From NCBI GenBank assembly GCA_015060165.1, contig SUZC01000001.1, forward strand, positions 62,001 through 126,000: a stretch of 64,000 nucleotides of DNA, given 5' to 3'. The notes beneath the pieces were generated by a model. That model searched no databases. It saw only the letters and a list, made by a program, of their open reading frames with translations, and had not been told where the DNA came from. This stretch comes from Rikenellaceae bacterium (GTDB taxonomy: Bacteria; Bacteroidota; Bacteroidia; Bacteroidales; Rikenellaceae). A program made the position numbers and the translations under genes. Of the stretch, positions 21,275 to 33,051 are shown piece by piece. The first letter of the stretch is position 1. Each line of letters starts with the position of its first letter.

Positions 21275-21311
21275 AGAGGTTGTTGTCGGATGGACAATAA
21301 CCTCTTTTTTA
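21275..21311 (+). terminator. Terminator of rha cluster
   Basis: AGAGGTTGTTGTC...GACAATAACCTCT followed by TTTTT. Confidence 0.8.
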
Positions 21312-21387
21312 TTGATTATTTGGCTTAAAAGAGAATTTTTTGAGTAAAAATTCTTATATTTGTATGTTTGAGTAATTCAATTTTGAT

Positions 21388-22116
21388 ATGGAGAAAGGAC
21401 GTGTCGTCGTAGAGCTTAGAGATGTTGCGATCTATCATACGGATGGCGATTCAAAGCGTGCAAAATCGGCCGATGAGTTGGTTTTGTCGGATGTAAATCT
21501 TTCGGTTTCGGAGGGTGAGATGGTCTATTTTATTGGCCGTGTTGGTAGTGGAAAAAGTACTTTACTTAAAACTTTATATGCCGAGGTGCAACTACTTGAA
21601 GGCGAAGGTCGTGTGGCTGGTATGAATCTTCGATGTATAGGCCGTTCTGATATCCCATACTTGCGCCGTAGAATGGGTATAGTTTTTCAGGACTATCAGT
21701 TACTCGACGATAGAAATGTCTTCTATAATCTTTACGATGTTATGAAGGCCACCGGCTGGAAAAAAGATAGCGATATGCGTCGCCGAATTGATGAGGTGTT
21801 GTCGTTGGTTGGATTGGATACAAAAGCATATAAGATGCCTCACGAGTTATCAGGTGGAGAGCGTCAACGATTGGTCATTGCAAGAGCATTGATTAATTCA
21901 CCACGTCTGCTGTTGGCTGATGAGCCTACGGGTAACCTCGACCCCGTGACAGCCGATGGAATTATGCGTCTTTTCCGCCAAATTACCACCAAGGGATGTG
22001 CGGTGATAATGTCAACCCACAATACCGCTCTAATTGAGCAATATCCGGCTAGAACGTTGCTTTTTTCAAAGGGAAAGATTACGGAAGTCGATATTACGGA
22101 TAGTTTTTCGCAATAA
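21388..22116 (+). CDS. ftsE: FtsE-like ABC transporter ATP-binding protein
   Basis: GRVGSGKSTLLKTLYAE, VFQDYQLLDDRNVFYN, LSGGERQRLVIARALI, LLLADEPTGNLDP. Confidence 0.8.
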   Translation: MEKGRVVVELRDVAIYHTDGDSKRAKSADELVLSDVNLSVSEGEMVYFIGRVGSGKSTLLKTLYAEVQLLEGEGRVAGMNLRCIGRSDIPYLRRRMGIVFQDYQLLDDRNVFYNLYDVMKATGWKKDSDMRRRIDEVLSLVGLDTKAYKMPHELSGGERQRLVIARALINSPRLLLADEPTGNLDPVTADGIMRLFRQITTKGCAVIMSTHNTALIEQYPARTLLFSKGKITEVDITDSFSQ

Positions 22117-22150
22117 TATGCAAAATGTAGGTCGAATCTAAGATTCGGAA

Positions 22151-22182
22151 TTTGCAAAAAACATAAATTAAAGCTATCTTTG
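22151..22182 (+). promoter_or_regulatory. Candidate gyrB promoter
   Basis: TTTG (22151-22154), 20-nt spacer, TATCTTTG (22175-22182). Confidence 0.65.
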
Positions 22183-22208
22183 TACGTTTAAATTTGAAAA
22201 GACAATAA

Positions 22209-24179
<1,971 letters not shown>

Positions 24180-24198
24180 ACGGAGCTGATTATAATGC

Positions 24199-24240
24199 AA
24201 ACCGGCCACCTCGCAATGGGATGGCCGGTTTTATTTTTTT
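24199..24240. terminator. Terminator between convergent gyrB and mutS
   Basis: AAACCGGCCA...TGGCCGGTTT then T-rich tract. Confidence 0.8.
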
Positions 24241-24261
24241 GTTGAATTCAAGCGATTCATT

Positions 24262-26931
24262 CTACAATCCTGTAATCTTCTTAATCTCGCTCAACTTGTT
24301 GAGCGCTTCTAGTGGCGTGAGTGAGTTGATATCGATGCCTTTTATCTGATCACGAATCTGTACTAAAACAGGATCTTCCAATTGGAACATCGAAAGTTGC
24401 ATATTCCCTTGCTGTGCCACATCGGCAACCTGCTTGGCTGACGGTTGACGCTTGCGAGAACGGGTTTGATGGGTCGGTGTTCCAGCTGAAACATCGTTAT
24501 TGCCATACACAGTTTCAAGATTCGACAATATCTCTGTTGCACGAGTGACTATGCTCTGTGGCATACCGGCCATACGGGCAACGTGAATACCGAACGAATG
24601 TTCCGTACCTCCACGTGATAATTTACGAAGGAAGACAATTGTATTGTCCACCTCACGAACTGCAACGTGATAGTTCTTAACACGGTCGAAAAGTTGTTCC
24701 ATCTCATTGAGTTCGTGGTAGTGTGTGGCAAATAGCGTCTTGGCGTGGCCAGATGGATGGTTATGGATATACTCCACCATAGCCCACGCAATCGAAATGC
24801 CATCGTAGGTGCTTGTGCCTCGGCCAATTTCATCGAGTAGAATAAGGCTGCGATCGGAAATGTTGTTAAGAATACTTGCTGACTCCAACATCTCAACCAT
24901 AAATGTAGACTCGCCTTGTGAAATATTGTCGGATGCTCCCACTCGAGTAAAGATCTTGTCGACAACACCGATGTGGGCCGACGAAGCAGGAACAAACGAA
25001 CCCATTTGTGCCATAAGGATTATCAATGCCGTTTGGCGAAGCAGAGCCGATTTACCAGCCATATTAGGTCCTGTGATCATCATGATCTGCTGGTCGCTAT
25101 CGTTGAGCAGTACATCGTTGGGAATATACTCCTCGCCAACTGGTAGCAGACGCTCTATAACAGGGTGACGGCCAGCACGGATATCGATCACTTTTCCTTC
25201 GTCAAGTTTTGGACGAACGTAGCGACACTCGGCAGCCATACGTGCAAATGACTGCAAACAATCGACACGAGCAATTGTGGCTGCATCCTTCAGAATGCTC
25301 TTTAAATGACCTGCCACAAATTGTACTAACTCCTGATAAATCTCCTGTTCGATGGCAAATATACGGTCTTGTGCACCGAGAATCTTCTCTTCGTACTCTT
25401 TTAGCTCCTCGGTGATATATCGCTCAGCGCTTGTGAGAGTCTGCTTACGTACCCAACTCTCTGGGACTTTATCTTTGTGAGTATTGCGTACTTCGATATA
25501 ATAGCCAAAGACATTGTTATAGCTGATTTTAAGCGAGGGGATACCTGTGGCCTCACTCTCGCGCTGAATAATCTGTTGCAAGACATCCTTTCCTCGGGTC
25601 GCAATGCGGCGCAGGTCATCCAACTCCGTCGACACACCATCAGCAATAACACCACCTTTCTGGATCTGGTTATTTGCGGGGTCGGGATAAATATCGTGAG
25701 CAAGGCGTTGCTGGACATTTGAAAGAGTATCGATCTGAGCAGCTATATCGTGCAGACATCCTTTGTCGGTCGACTCCAAAAGAGCTTTCAGGGTCTCAAC
25801 GGCCGAGAGGGAGTTTTTCAACTGAACCAACTCTCGTGGCAATACACGACCAGCGGCAATGCGAGATGATATACGTTCCAAATCACCAACAGCCGAAATC
25901 TGTTCTCGCAGAGCTGCGGCGATATCGCTATCAGTAGTTAGGCACTCGACAATATCCAGTCGGCGATTGATACGCTCGACGCTGATAAGAGGCATTGCAA
26001 TCCAACGCTTTAACAATCGACCACCCATAGAAGTAAGCGTACGGTCAATCACATCAGCAAACCCAGTCTTCTGTTGGGCCGAGTTTGACGAGAATAGTTC
26101 AAGGTTGCGGATAGTAAACTTATCGACCCAGACATATTCATTTTGGTCGATTCGTGAAATATTCTTAATATGCGATATTTCTCTATGTTCAGTAAATTCC
26201 AAGTAATAAAGAATGGCACCAGCAGCCGAAATTCCGTTTTTAAGTCCCTCTACACCAAATCCTTTGAGTGATTTTGTTCCGAATTGCTGACATAGTTTAT
26301 CGTAATTGAGGTCCGATGAAAACACCCAATCGTCCAAACGGTATGTGTAGTGGCGATTACCGAATGATGACTCGAAACGCTGCTCACATCCGCGTTGGTA
26401 TAGTACCTCCTTGGGTGAGAGATTCGACATCAGTTTATCAATATAGCGGTCATCGCCTTCTGCCATATAAAATTCTCCGGTAGAGATATCAAGAAAAGCG
26501 ACACCTGTTGAACGAGAGCCGAAATAAATCGATGCAAGGAAAGAATTCTCTTTATTGGGAAGAATATTGTCACCCAACACCACACCGGGGGTAACCAATT
26601 CGATTACACCTCGCTTTACCAAACCCTTAACAGTCTTGGGGTCTTCCAACTGCTCGCATATAGCTACACGCTCACCCGCTCTTACCAATTTGGGCAAATA
26701 GGCATCGACTGCATGGTATGGGAAACCTGCCAACTCGACCGATGAAGCTGCTCCATTAGCTCGTTTGGTAAGGGTAATTCCCAAAATAGAACTCGCTTTG
26801 ATGGCATCTTCTCCGAAAGTCTCGTAAAAGTCCCCCACACGGAATAAAAGTATTGCATCGGGATGGACCGCCTTGATCTGATAATATTGTTTCATCAAGG
26901 GCGTCTCAACATATTTTTTCTCTGTCGCCAT
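24262..26931 (-). CDS. mutS: DNA mismatch repair protein MutS
   Basis: [50 protein letters not shown]. Confidence 0.97.
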   Translation of the reverse strand: MATEKKYVETPLMKQYYQIKAVHPDAILLFRVGDFYETFGEDAIKASSILGITLTKRANGAASSVELAGFPYHAVDAYLPKLVRAGERVAICEQLEDPKTVKGLVKRGVIELVTPGVVLGDNILPNKENSFLASIYFGSRSTGVAFLDISTGEFYMAEGDDRYIDKLMSNLSPKEVLYQRGCEQRFESSFGNRHYTYRLDDWVFSSDLNYDKLCQQFGTKSLKGFGVEGLKNGISAAGAILYYLEFTEHREISHIKNISRIDQNEYVWVDKFTIRNLELFSSNSAQQKTGFADVIDRTLTSMGGRLLKRWIAMPLISVERINRRLDIVECLTTDSDIAAALREQISAVGDLERISSRIAAGRVLPRELVQLKNSLSAVETLKALLESTDKGCLHDIAAQIDTLSNVQQRLAHDIYPDPANNQIQKGGVIADGVSTELDDLRRIATRGKDVLQQIIQRESEATGIPSLKISYNNVFGYYIEVRNTHKDKVPESWVRKQTLTSAERYITEELKEYEEKILGAQDRIFAIEQEIYQELVQFVAGHLKSILKDAATIARVDCLQSFARMAAECRYVRPKLDEGKVIDIRAGRHPVIERLLPVGEEYIPNDVLLNDSDQQIMMITGPNMAGKSALLRQTALIILMAQMGSFVPASSAHIGVVDKIFTRVGASDNISQGESTFMVEMLESASILNNISDRSLILLDEIGRGTSTYDGISIAWAMVEYIHNHPSGHAKTLFATHYHELNEMEQLFDRVKNYHVAVREVDNTIVFLRKLSRGGTEHSFGIHVARMAGMPQSIVTRATEILSNLETVYGNNDVSAGTPTHQTRSRKRQPSAKQVADVAQQGNMQLSMFQLEDPVLVQIRDQIKGIDINSLTPLEALNKLSEIKKITGL

Positions 26932-26972
26932 TTCTTACTTACTTTTGAGCAAAGATACCTAATTTTGAGGAA

Positions 26973-28388
26973 CTATTCAAAGAATCGCTCATCAAAATTA
27001 ACAAGGTATACCCTCTCGGTGGCACGAGTAATGGCTGTGTAGAGCCATCGCAACATATCGCGACTCATTGGCTCGTCGCCAAACAAACATCGATCGACAA
27101 AGACTGCACTCCACTGACCACCCTGAGCCTTGTGGCATGTGATGGCATATGAGAATTTTACCTGAACAGCATTGTAGTGAGGATTCTCGCGAATCTCCTT
27201 CAGGCGTTTGAGTTTGCTTTTAATGTCGAGATAATCTTTCTCAACCTCATCGAATAGGAGTCGACTTTCATCGCGAGTGAGTGAAGGTGACTCAGAAGTG
27301 ATTGTGTCGAGTAAAACTTTACATTCAATCTCGGTGTCGTTATAGTCGGGGAATTGCAATACTGCATCAGCAAAATGGAAACCATAAAAATCCTCAAAAC
27401 GACGAATCTTTTTCAAACGAGCCACATCGCCATTAGCCATAAAACTCATGGGACAATTTTCGATTCGCTCAGTATAGTGGTAATTGTTCTTGACAACCAT
27501 CAGCATGTCGCCACTCTCAATAGCCTCCTCGGCGGAAAGATTATATCGGCGGATACCTTCATTATATTTATTGGCTCGTTTATTGGATCGCGTGACGACA
27601 ATCACTTCGTCGCGGCCATATCGATCGTAACAATCTTGCAATGTTTCCAATAAATCGAGCCCGCCAATTGATTTAAAGTCGGGGTACTGCATATCGAATT
27701 GAGGTATCTCGTATAATCCATTTTCGAGCATACATCGCAGCATTGTCGCATTGAAGAGTATGCCCGACTCAGCACTCTGGCGAACCACGTCGTCCATCGA
27801 TGCGTATACCACATCGCCATACGACTGCATTACCGACTCATCGAGCGCAGGACTGTAATCGGTTCCGACGGGAGGAAGCTGTGCATTGTCGCCAACCAAT
27901 ATCAAACGACACTCTTTGCCGCTACGCACATATTTAATCAAATCTTCCAACAACGAGCCACTACCGAAAATCTGCCCTTCGTTTGTTGTGTCGGAGAGCA
28001 TTGATGCCTCGTCGACTACAAACACAGCTCCTTTCTCCTTGTTAATATTGAGTGAGAACTTGGATTCATAGTCGGCATTGGTCTTTTCGCGATAGATTTT
28101 TTTATGAATAGTGAAGGCCTCACGATTGGAATATTGTGACAAAACTTTCGCGGCTCGCCCTGTTGGAGCAAGCAAAACAGACTTGATTCCAACCTCGGCT
28201 AACACCTCGACCAAAGCCGAGATTAAAGTGGTCTTTCCGGTGCCTGCATAGCCGTTTAATACGAAAATCTGCGAGTAATCGGGTGAAGTTAGCCATTCAG
28301 ATAACATTTCGATAACTTTTTTCTGGCTAAAAGTTGTTTCAAACAAGATTTTTGCGTAAATTTGGCCTGCGATATAAGTGTTAATCAT
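26973..28388 (-). CDS. RecD-like/exodeoxyribonuclease V type ATP-dependent DNA helicase
   Basis: NGYAGTGKTTLISALVEVLAE, VDEASMLSD, YAITCHKAQGGQWSAVFVD; 471 aa. Confidence 0.85.
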   Translation of the reverse strand: MINTYIAGQIYAKILFETTFSQKKVIEMLSEWLTSPDYSQIFVLNGYAGTGKTTLISALVEVLAEVGIKSVLLAPTGRAAKVLSQYSNREAFTIHKKIYREKTNADYESKFSLNINKEKGAVFVVDEASMLSDTTNEGQIFGSGSLLEDLIKYVRSGKECRLILVGDNAQLPPVGTDYSPALDESVMQSYGDVVYASMDDVVRQSAESGILFNATMLRCMLENGLYEIPQFDMQYPDFKSIGGLDLLETLQDCYDRYGRDEVIVVTRSNKRANKYNEGIRRYNLSAEEAIESGDMLMVVKNNYHYTERIENCPMSFMANGDVARLKKIRRFEDFYGFHFADAVLQFPDYNDTEIECKVLLDTITSESPSLTRDESRLLFDEVEKDYLDIKSKLKRLKEIRENPHYNAVQVKFSYAITCHKAQGGQWSAVFVDRCLFGDEPMSRDMLRWLYTAITRATERVYLVNFDERFFE

Positions 28389-28447
28389 AAGTCGTCGGTT
28401 TTAATGCCGTTAAATTTGAATACAAACTTAATAACAAATAACAAAAA

Positions 28448-29083
28448 ATGAAAAAGGTAATTCAATTTTTACTTGGTTTGGTGATCATTGGTTTGATTTA
28501 TGTGGTTGCCATTCTAATTCACACTCCGTTGAGCTTCGACAAACAGTTGAAGACTCGTAATGCAGACGTAATCGTTAAGTTGAAGGACATCCGTGCAGCT
28601 GAGCGTGCTTACAAGAGCAAGTACCAGTGCTTTACTAACAACTTCGATTCGTTGATTTATTTTATCTTGAACGACTCTTTGGAGATGGAGCGTAAGCTCG
28701 TTGACGAGGATGACTCTGTTGCTATGGCACAGTTGAAGAAAGCAGGTAAGAAGAACATCGAGAAGTACAACCTCGCTGTTATCGACACTATCTTCAACCC
28801 TCGTAAGCTCACAAAGGAGCAGGTTAACGATTTGCGTTATATCCCTTACACAGATGGTAAGGTGCAGTTTATTTTGGAGGCTGGTAAAGTTATGACAGGT
28901 TCAAACGTAGAGGTTCCTGTTGTTGAGTGCCGTGCTCCTTACAAGATGTACCTCGATACAATTGAGTTCCGTCAGAACGTAATTAACCTTATCGATGACA
29001 AGGTTAACAACTTCAACGAGTACGCTGGTTTGAAGTTCGGTTCTATGGAAGGTAGCAACAATGAGGCTGGTAACTGGGAGTAA
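28448..29083 (+). CDS. Conserved hypothetical single-TM protein, possibly pseudopilin-like
   Basis: N-terminal TM helix then IRAAERAYKSKYQCFTNNFDSLIYFI; 211 aa; AAC-rich codon usage. Confidence 0.7.
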   Translation: MKKVIQFLLGLVIIGLIYVVAILIHTPLSFDKQLKTRNADVIVKLKDIRAAERAYKSKYQCFTNNFDSLIYFILNDSLEMERKLVDEDDSVAMAQLKKAGKKNIEKYNLAVIDTIFNPRKLTKEQVNDLRYIPYTDGKVQFILEAGKVMTGSNVEVPVVECRAPYKMYLDTIEFRQNVINLIDDKVNNFNEYAGLKFGSMEGSNNEAGNWE

Positions 29084-29106
29084 TCTCTTGACCTGAGATA
29101 TCAAAT

Positions 29107-29138
29107 GTCCGCTCTGATTATCGGGGCGGACATTATTT
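29107..29138 (+). terminator. Terminator-like hairpin
   Basis: AATGTCCGC...GCGGACATT then ATTTTTA. Confidence 0.6.
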
Positions 29139-29188
29139 TTAGAGATATATTATATATAATATAAGGTATAGTACAATTATAACCATCA

Positions 29189-29722
29189 ATGAGAATAGTT
29201 AGCGGAACACTTGGCGGAAGAGTGATAAATCCACCAAAAAATCTTCGAGCTCGCCCCACTACTGATTTTGCGAAAGAGAATCTTTTTAATGTATTGGGTA
29301 ATATGATAGATTTTGAAGAGATTGAGGTATTGGATCTGTTTGCCGGTACGGGGTCTATAAGTTATGAGTTCGCATCACGTGGAGCACAGTCAGTAACCTC
29401 AGTCGAAATCAATGCTGTCCACTACAATTTTATCCGTTCAACGGCCAAATCATTCGGATTAAATAACCTGCATCCTGTTAAGGCTAATGCATTTTTGTAT
29501 GTAAAGAGTTGCCACAAGCAGTTCGATGTAATCTTCTCTGATGCCCCGTACGACCTGGAAGGAAGCGAGCAGATTATTGATTCTGTATTTGGGAATGAAC
29601 TGCTGAAGGATGATGGAATATTTATATTTGAGCACTCTAAATCAAAGAGTTTTGACTCACATCCGAACTTTGTGCAGATGCGCAGCTACGGTAGTGTGCA
29701 ATTTACTATCTTTAAAAAGTGA
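29189..29722 (+). CDS. rsmD: 16S rRNA (guanine966-N2)-methyltransferase RsmD
   Basis: MRIVSGTLGGRVI, LRARPTTDFAKENLFNVL, VLDLFAGTGSISYEFASRGA, FSDAPYDL. Confidence 0.92.
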   Translation: MRIVSGTLGGRVINPPKNLRARPTTDFAKENLFNVLGNMIDFEEIEVLDLFAGTGSISYEFASRGAQSVTSVEINAVHYNFIRSTAKSFGLNNLHPVKANAFLYVKSCHKQFDVIFSDAPYDLEGSEQIIDSVFGNELLKDDGIFIFEHSKSKSFDSHPNFVQMRSYGSVQFTIFKK

Positions 29723-29740
29723 TTTTTTTGCTCCAAAAAG

Positions 29741-29770
29741 TTGCAGAATAAAAATTTTGTACTACCTTTG
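29741..29770 (+). promoter_or_regulatory. tRNA-Asp promoter
   Basis: TTG (29741-29743), 19-nt spacer, TACCTTTG (29763-29770). Confidence 0.6.
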
Positions 29771-29787
29771 CATTCGCAATCAGCAAT

Positions 29788-29861
29788 GGTGCGTTAGTTC
29801 AGCTGGTTAGAATACGTGCCTGTCACGCACGGGGTCAGGGGTTCGAGTCCCCTACGCACCG
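29788..29861 (+). tRNA. tRNA-Asp (GTC)
   Basis: Complete cloverleaf: acceptor GGTGCGT/ACGCACC, anticodon GTC at 29822-29824, T-loop GGGGTTCGAGTCCCC; CCA not encoded. Confidence 0.95.
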
Positions 29862-29878
29862 CAGAAATTTTGATAGCA

Positions 29879-29906
29879 AGCGACTGAAGTTTCAGTCGCT
29901 TTTTTT
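29879..29906 (+). terminator. tRNA-Asp terminator
   Basis: AGCGACTGA-AGTT-TCAGTCGCT-TTTTTT. Confidence 0.85.
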
Positions 29907-30079
29907 GTTCATAATAGTCTTGTATGAGCAAGCTCAACAGCCTATCCTGCACAAAATGTGCGCTTCGCTCACTTGCTATCTTGAGCGTGGCACTACTCAC
30001 TTAATATGGGGTTGCGGGAATAATTTGATATTTATTTTCTGTGGCATTCCCGCTTCACCTTCGCTTCGCTCGGCGGTCA

Positions 30080-30142
30080 AGTCCCCTACGCACCGCAGAT
30101 TTTTTGATAGCAAGCGACTGAGATTTCAGTCGCTTTTTTTGT
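30080..30142 (+). repeat. Second copy of tRNA-Asp 3' end plus terminator
   Basis: 63-bp direct repeat of 29846-29908 with 4 mismatches; no 5' tRNA half present. Confidence 0.9.
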
Positions 30143-30194
30143 ACTTGATAGTCTCTTCGAGCAAACTGCGAGATTGTTATTTTATTAACAATTA

Positions 30195-30226
30195 TTTGGC
30201 GAAATCGAACTAAACATATATCTTTG
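30195..30226 (+). promoter_or_regulatory. Candidate promoter of the SQR-like gene
   Basis: TTTG (30195-30198), 20-nt spacer, TATCTTTG (30219-30226). Confidence 0.65.
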
Positions 30227-30286
30227 CAAAAAGAAAATATCCCGATATATATAGTCGAAATACAATTTTAATATTCCTAAATTACT

Positions 30287-31669
30287 ATGGCTTTATCAGA
30301 TTTCGAAAAGCAAATGGACAAGTTACAGCAAGATGGAGTAATCAATCGTGCTCAATTTTTGCAGATTATGGCTGCCGCAGGTGCCTTTATGGCTTTAGGC
30401 ACTAACAAGGCATATGCCGCAAAGAGTAGTGCTCGCGGCAAAATTGTCATTGTAGGTGGTGGTGCTGCAGGTATAAGTATGGCATCGCGACTAAAACGCA
30501 AGCTCAGTAATCCCGATATCACCATTGTGGATCCAAGTGACCGCCAATTCTATCAACCAGGATTTACGCTCATTGCAAGTGGCGTTTATTCGGCTGATGA
30601 AGTATGGAAACCTCAATCTGAGTGTATGCCTTCGGGTGTGAAGTGGGTAAAAGATGTTGTTACCCTAATTCACCCAACTCAGAACAAACTCGATACGGCA
30701 AAGAGTGGTTCTATTGACTACGATTTTTTGGTTCTCTGTCCTGGAGCACAAATCAATTGGAACAAGGTTGAAGGTATCTCAAAAGAGACCCTTGGACTTG
30801 GTAATGCACATTCAATCTACGATTGGGTCGGCGCACAACGTACTTGGCCTGCGATGCGCGAATTTGGTCGCAAGGGAGGAAAAGCTATATTCTGCGACAC
30901 ATACACCAAGCATAAGTGTGGCGGTGCACCTAAGAAGATTTGTCTTTTGTCATGGGATAACGCTCGCAAAAATAACAATCTCGATAAAATTGATCTGCAC
31001 TACTATACAGCAAGCAAGCACCTTTACGATGTACCACATTTCACCCCTCGTTTGGAGCAGATCTACAAGGAGCGAAATATTCCAGTTGATATGAATTGTC
31101 GCTTGAAAGGTATTGACGTCCATTCTAAGCGAGCATATTTTGAGCGTGTAGAGACTCTTGAAGATGGCTCAAAGCGTACTACCCCATTCGCTGAAGATTA
31201 TGATTTTATGCATTTTATGGCACCACAGTCTGCTCCGGATTTTGTCCGCGATTCAGGTCTGAGCTGGACCGAGGGCAAATTGGCGGCTGACGGTTGGGCA
31301 ATGACCAACAAAGAGACTTTGGTGCATATGACTTACCCTAATATCATCTGCTTGGGCGATTGTGCAGGTATTCCGACAAGTAAGACATCGGCAGCCATAG
31401 GTAAGCAGTTGCCTATTGCGGTAGAGAATCTTATTTCGATTATGGAAGGTGGCTCACCAGAGGCAATCTATAACGGCTATGCAGCTTGTCCTATTGTCAC
31501 TGAGTATGGCAAAGTATTGATGGCTGAGTTTGATTACAAAAAGGAACCGCAAATCACCTTCCCTCTCTCTCTGTTGGATATGTCGAAAGAGCAATGGGTT
31601 GCGTGGTTGCTGAAGGTATACGGTCTTAAGCCCATCTATTTCAATTTGATGCTTACAGGATTGTATTAA
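30287..31669 (+). CDS. FAD/NAD(P)-dependent oxidoreductase, sulfide:quinone oxidoreductase-like
   Basis: KIVIVGGGAAGISMASRLKRK, DRQFYQPGFTLIASGVY, KHKCGGAPKKICLL, ICLGDCAGIPTSKTSAA. Confidence 0.82.
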   Translation: MALSDFEKQMDKLQQDGVINRAQFLQIMAAAGAFMALGTNKAYAAKSSARGKIVIVGGGAAGISMASRLKRKLSNPDITIVDPSDRQFYQPGFTLIASGVYSADEVWKPQSECMPSGVKWVKDVVTLIHPTQNKLDTAKSGSIDYDFLVLCPGAQINWNKVEGISKETLGLGNAHSIYDWVGAQRTWPAMREFGRKGGKAIFCDTYTKHKCGGAPKKICLLSWDNARKNNNLDKIDLHYYTASKHLYDVPHFTPRLEQIYKERNIPVDMNCRLKGIDVHSKRAYFERVETLEDGSKRTTPFAEDYDFMHFMAPQSAPDFVRDSGLSWTEGKLAADGWAMTNKETLVHMTYPNIICLGDCAGIPTSKTSAAIGKQLPIAVENLISIMEGGSPEAIYNGYAACPIVTEYGKVLMAEFDYKKEPQITFPLSLLDMSKEQWVAWLLKVYGLKPIYFNLMLTGLY

Positions 31670-31711
31670 TCAGTAATGGTGCAAAAGAGGCTTATATTAG
31701 CTGATAAATTA

Positions 31712-31740
31712 AGGGCGAGAAATACTATATTTCTCGCCCT
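31712..31740. terminator. Strong hairpin between convergent genes
   Basis: AGGGCGAGAAATA-CTA-TATTTCTCGCCCT, 13-bp perfect stem. Confidence 0.6.
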
Positions 31741-31819
31741 GTCTATTTACATACTCCTCCATCAAATTGACGAATAAAGTAACGTTTCACCAGATTCCAA
31801 ACGCGGTATAGACACTCTG

Positions 31820-33037
31820 CTATTTTGGAACTTCAACATCAAGTTTCGCGGGGAACATATATCTCAAATCACCACGTTGGGCAAGAGTCTCACTCAATGT
31901 AGCAACGGTGCGAGCTACCCTACCCTTGAATATTTTTTTGCCATTATAACGTACTGTCACAGACTTGTCAAGATTCATCATCTCGTCGTTAATGTGGAAT
32001 GTAAGATGTTGGTAGTCGCTATGTTCAATATTGATAGTGTTGCCGTCATACTCTGCAACGACCATCATTTTGTGTTTACGCGCCTGATCCTTTGGTAACG
32101 ACAACCAATAAAAACTATTGCGGGTAACCTCCTCCTGTCGCCATACGATTTTGTTTGGATATGGTTCTCGACGATGTTGTGCCATCCATGCAATGGCTGC
32201 AGTATCGGCTCTCTCCATCCAATGGCCTTTGCCTTCGATGATATGAGTCTCGTGGATGTATCCTGCATTGTCGGCAGTTTGTAGCGAATCCATGATTTTG
32301 CCGTGATGAACAGCAAGTTTGTTCCTATTGAAAGCGTGATCGTTTTCACCCATCCATATCATAAATGGGGTGTTGCGCAAATTGACTTGTGATGCCTCGC
32401 CAGGATGACCTGCCATCATAGAAGCCGCCGCCCAACGATCGGCCATACGTGGAGCCATACGCCACACGCCATCACCTCCAGCAGAGTACCCCAAAAGATA
32501 GACCTTATCGGGATTTACTCCCAAATTAGAAACAGCATATTCGATAAGCATTTCAAATAGTTCATCCAGCCTGGGTTTAAACCACATATTCCAATCGTTC
32601 CATGGAGCACGAGGTGCTACATAGACACCCTCTTTGGGGGTGTAAAGCCTGATTTGATTGGCCCACTGCTGGTCGTTAACTCTTGCAGGAGCACTACCAC
32701 CGCCGTGCATCGAGATATAGAGACTGTAACCATCGGCAGGTTTCTGACCATATATACGAGTAGCGATTTTGAGCTTCAAATCGTCAAGCGTTATAACTTT
32801 ACTCTCCGACACATCGGAATATCTTGCCTGGGCATCTTTCAGCCATTTATTTTTTAATAACTCAACAGCCTTTTCCGACTCTTTGCGGTTGAGAACTTTA
32901 TGGGCAAAAGGTTGATAAGGCAGTTCACGATAGCTCTTGCCTGATGTATCAAACCATTGCTGCATGGCATCGACGGTTTGTGCCTGAACCTGCTGTAACG
33001 ATAAAATGATAAATGAAATTAGTACGAGTATTTTCAT
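31820..33037 (-). CDS. Secreted alpha/beta hydrolase (esterase-like)
   Basis: Signal peptide; LYISMHGGGSAP, VYLLGYSAGGDGVWRMAPRMADRWAAASMMAGHPGEA. Confidence 0.8.
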   Translation of the reverse strand: MKILVLISFIILSLQQVQAQTVDAMQQWFDTSGKSYRELPYQPFAHKVLNRKESEKAVELLKNKWLKDAQARYSDVSESKVITLDDLKLKIATRIYGQKPADGYSLYISMHGGGSAPARVNDQQWANQIRLYTPKEGVYVAPRAPWNDWNMWFKPRLDELFEMLIEYAVSNLGVNPDKVYLLGYSAGGDGVWRMAPRMADRWAAASMMAGHPGEASQVNLRNTPFMIWMGENDHAFNRNKLAVHHGKIMDSLQTADNAGYIHETHIIEGKGHWMERADTAAIAWMAQHRREPYPNKIVWRQEEVTRNSFYWLSLPKDQARKHKMMVVAEYDGNTINIEHSDYQHLTFHINDEMMNLDKSVTVRYNGKKIFKGRVARTVATLSETLAQRGDLRYMFPAKLDVEVPK

Positions 33038-33051
33038 AATATTGTAACTGT

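Noticed and set aside
29905-30213. 102-aa ORF spanning the tRNA-Asp repeat spacer
   Set aside because: Translates across the duplicated tRNA 3' end and terminator; not credible as a protein.
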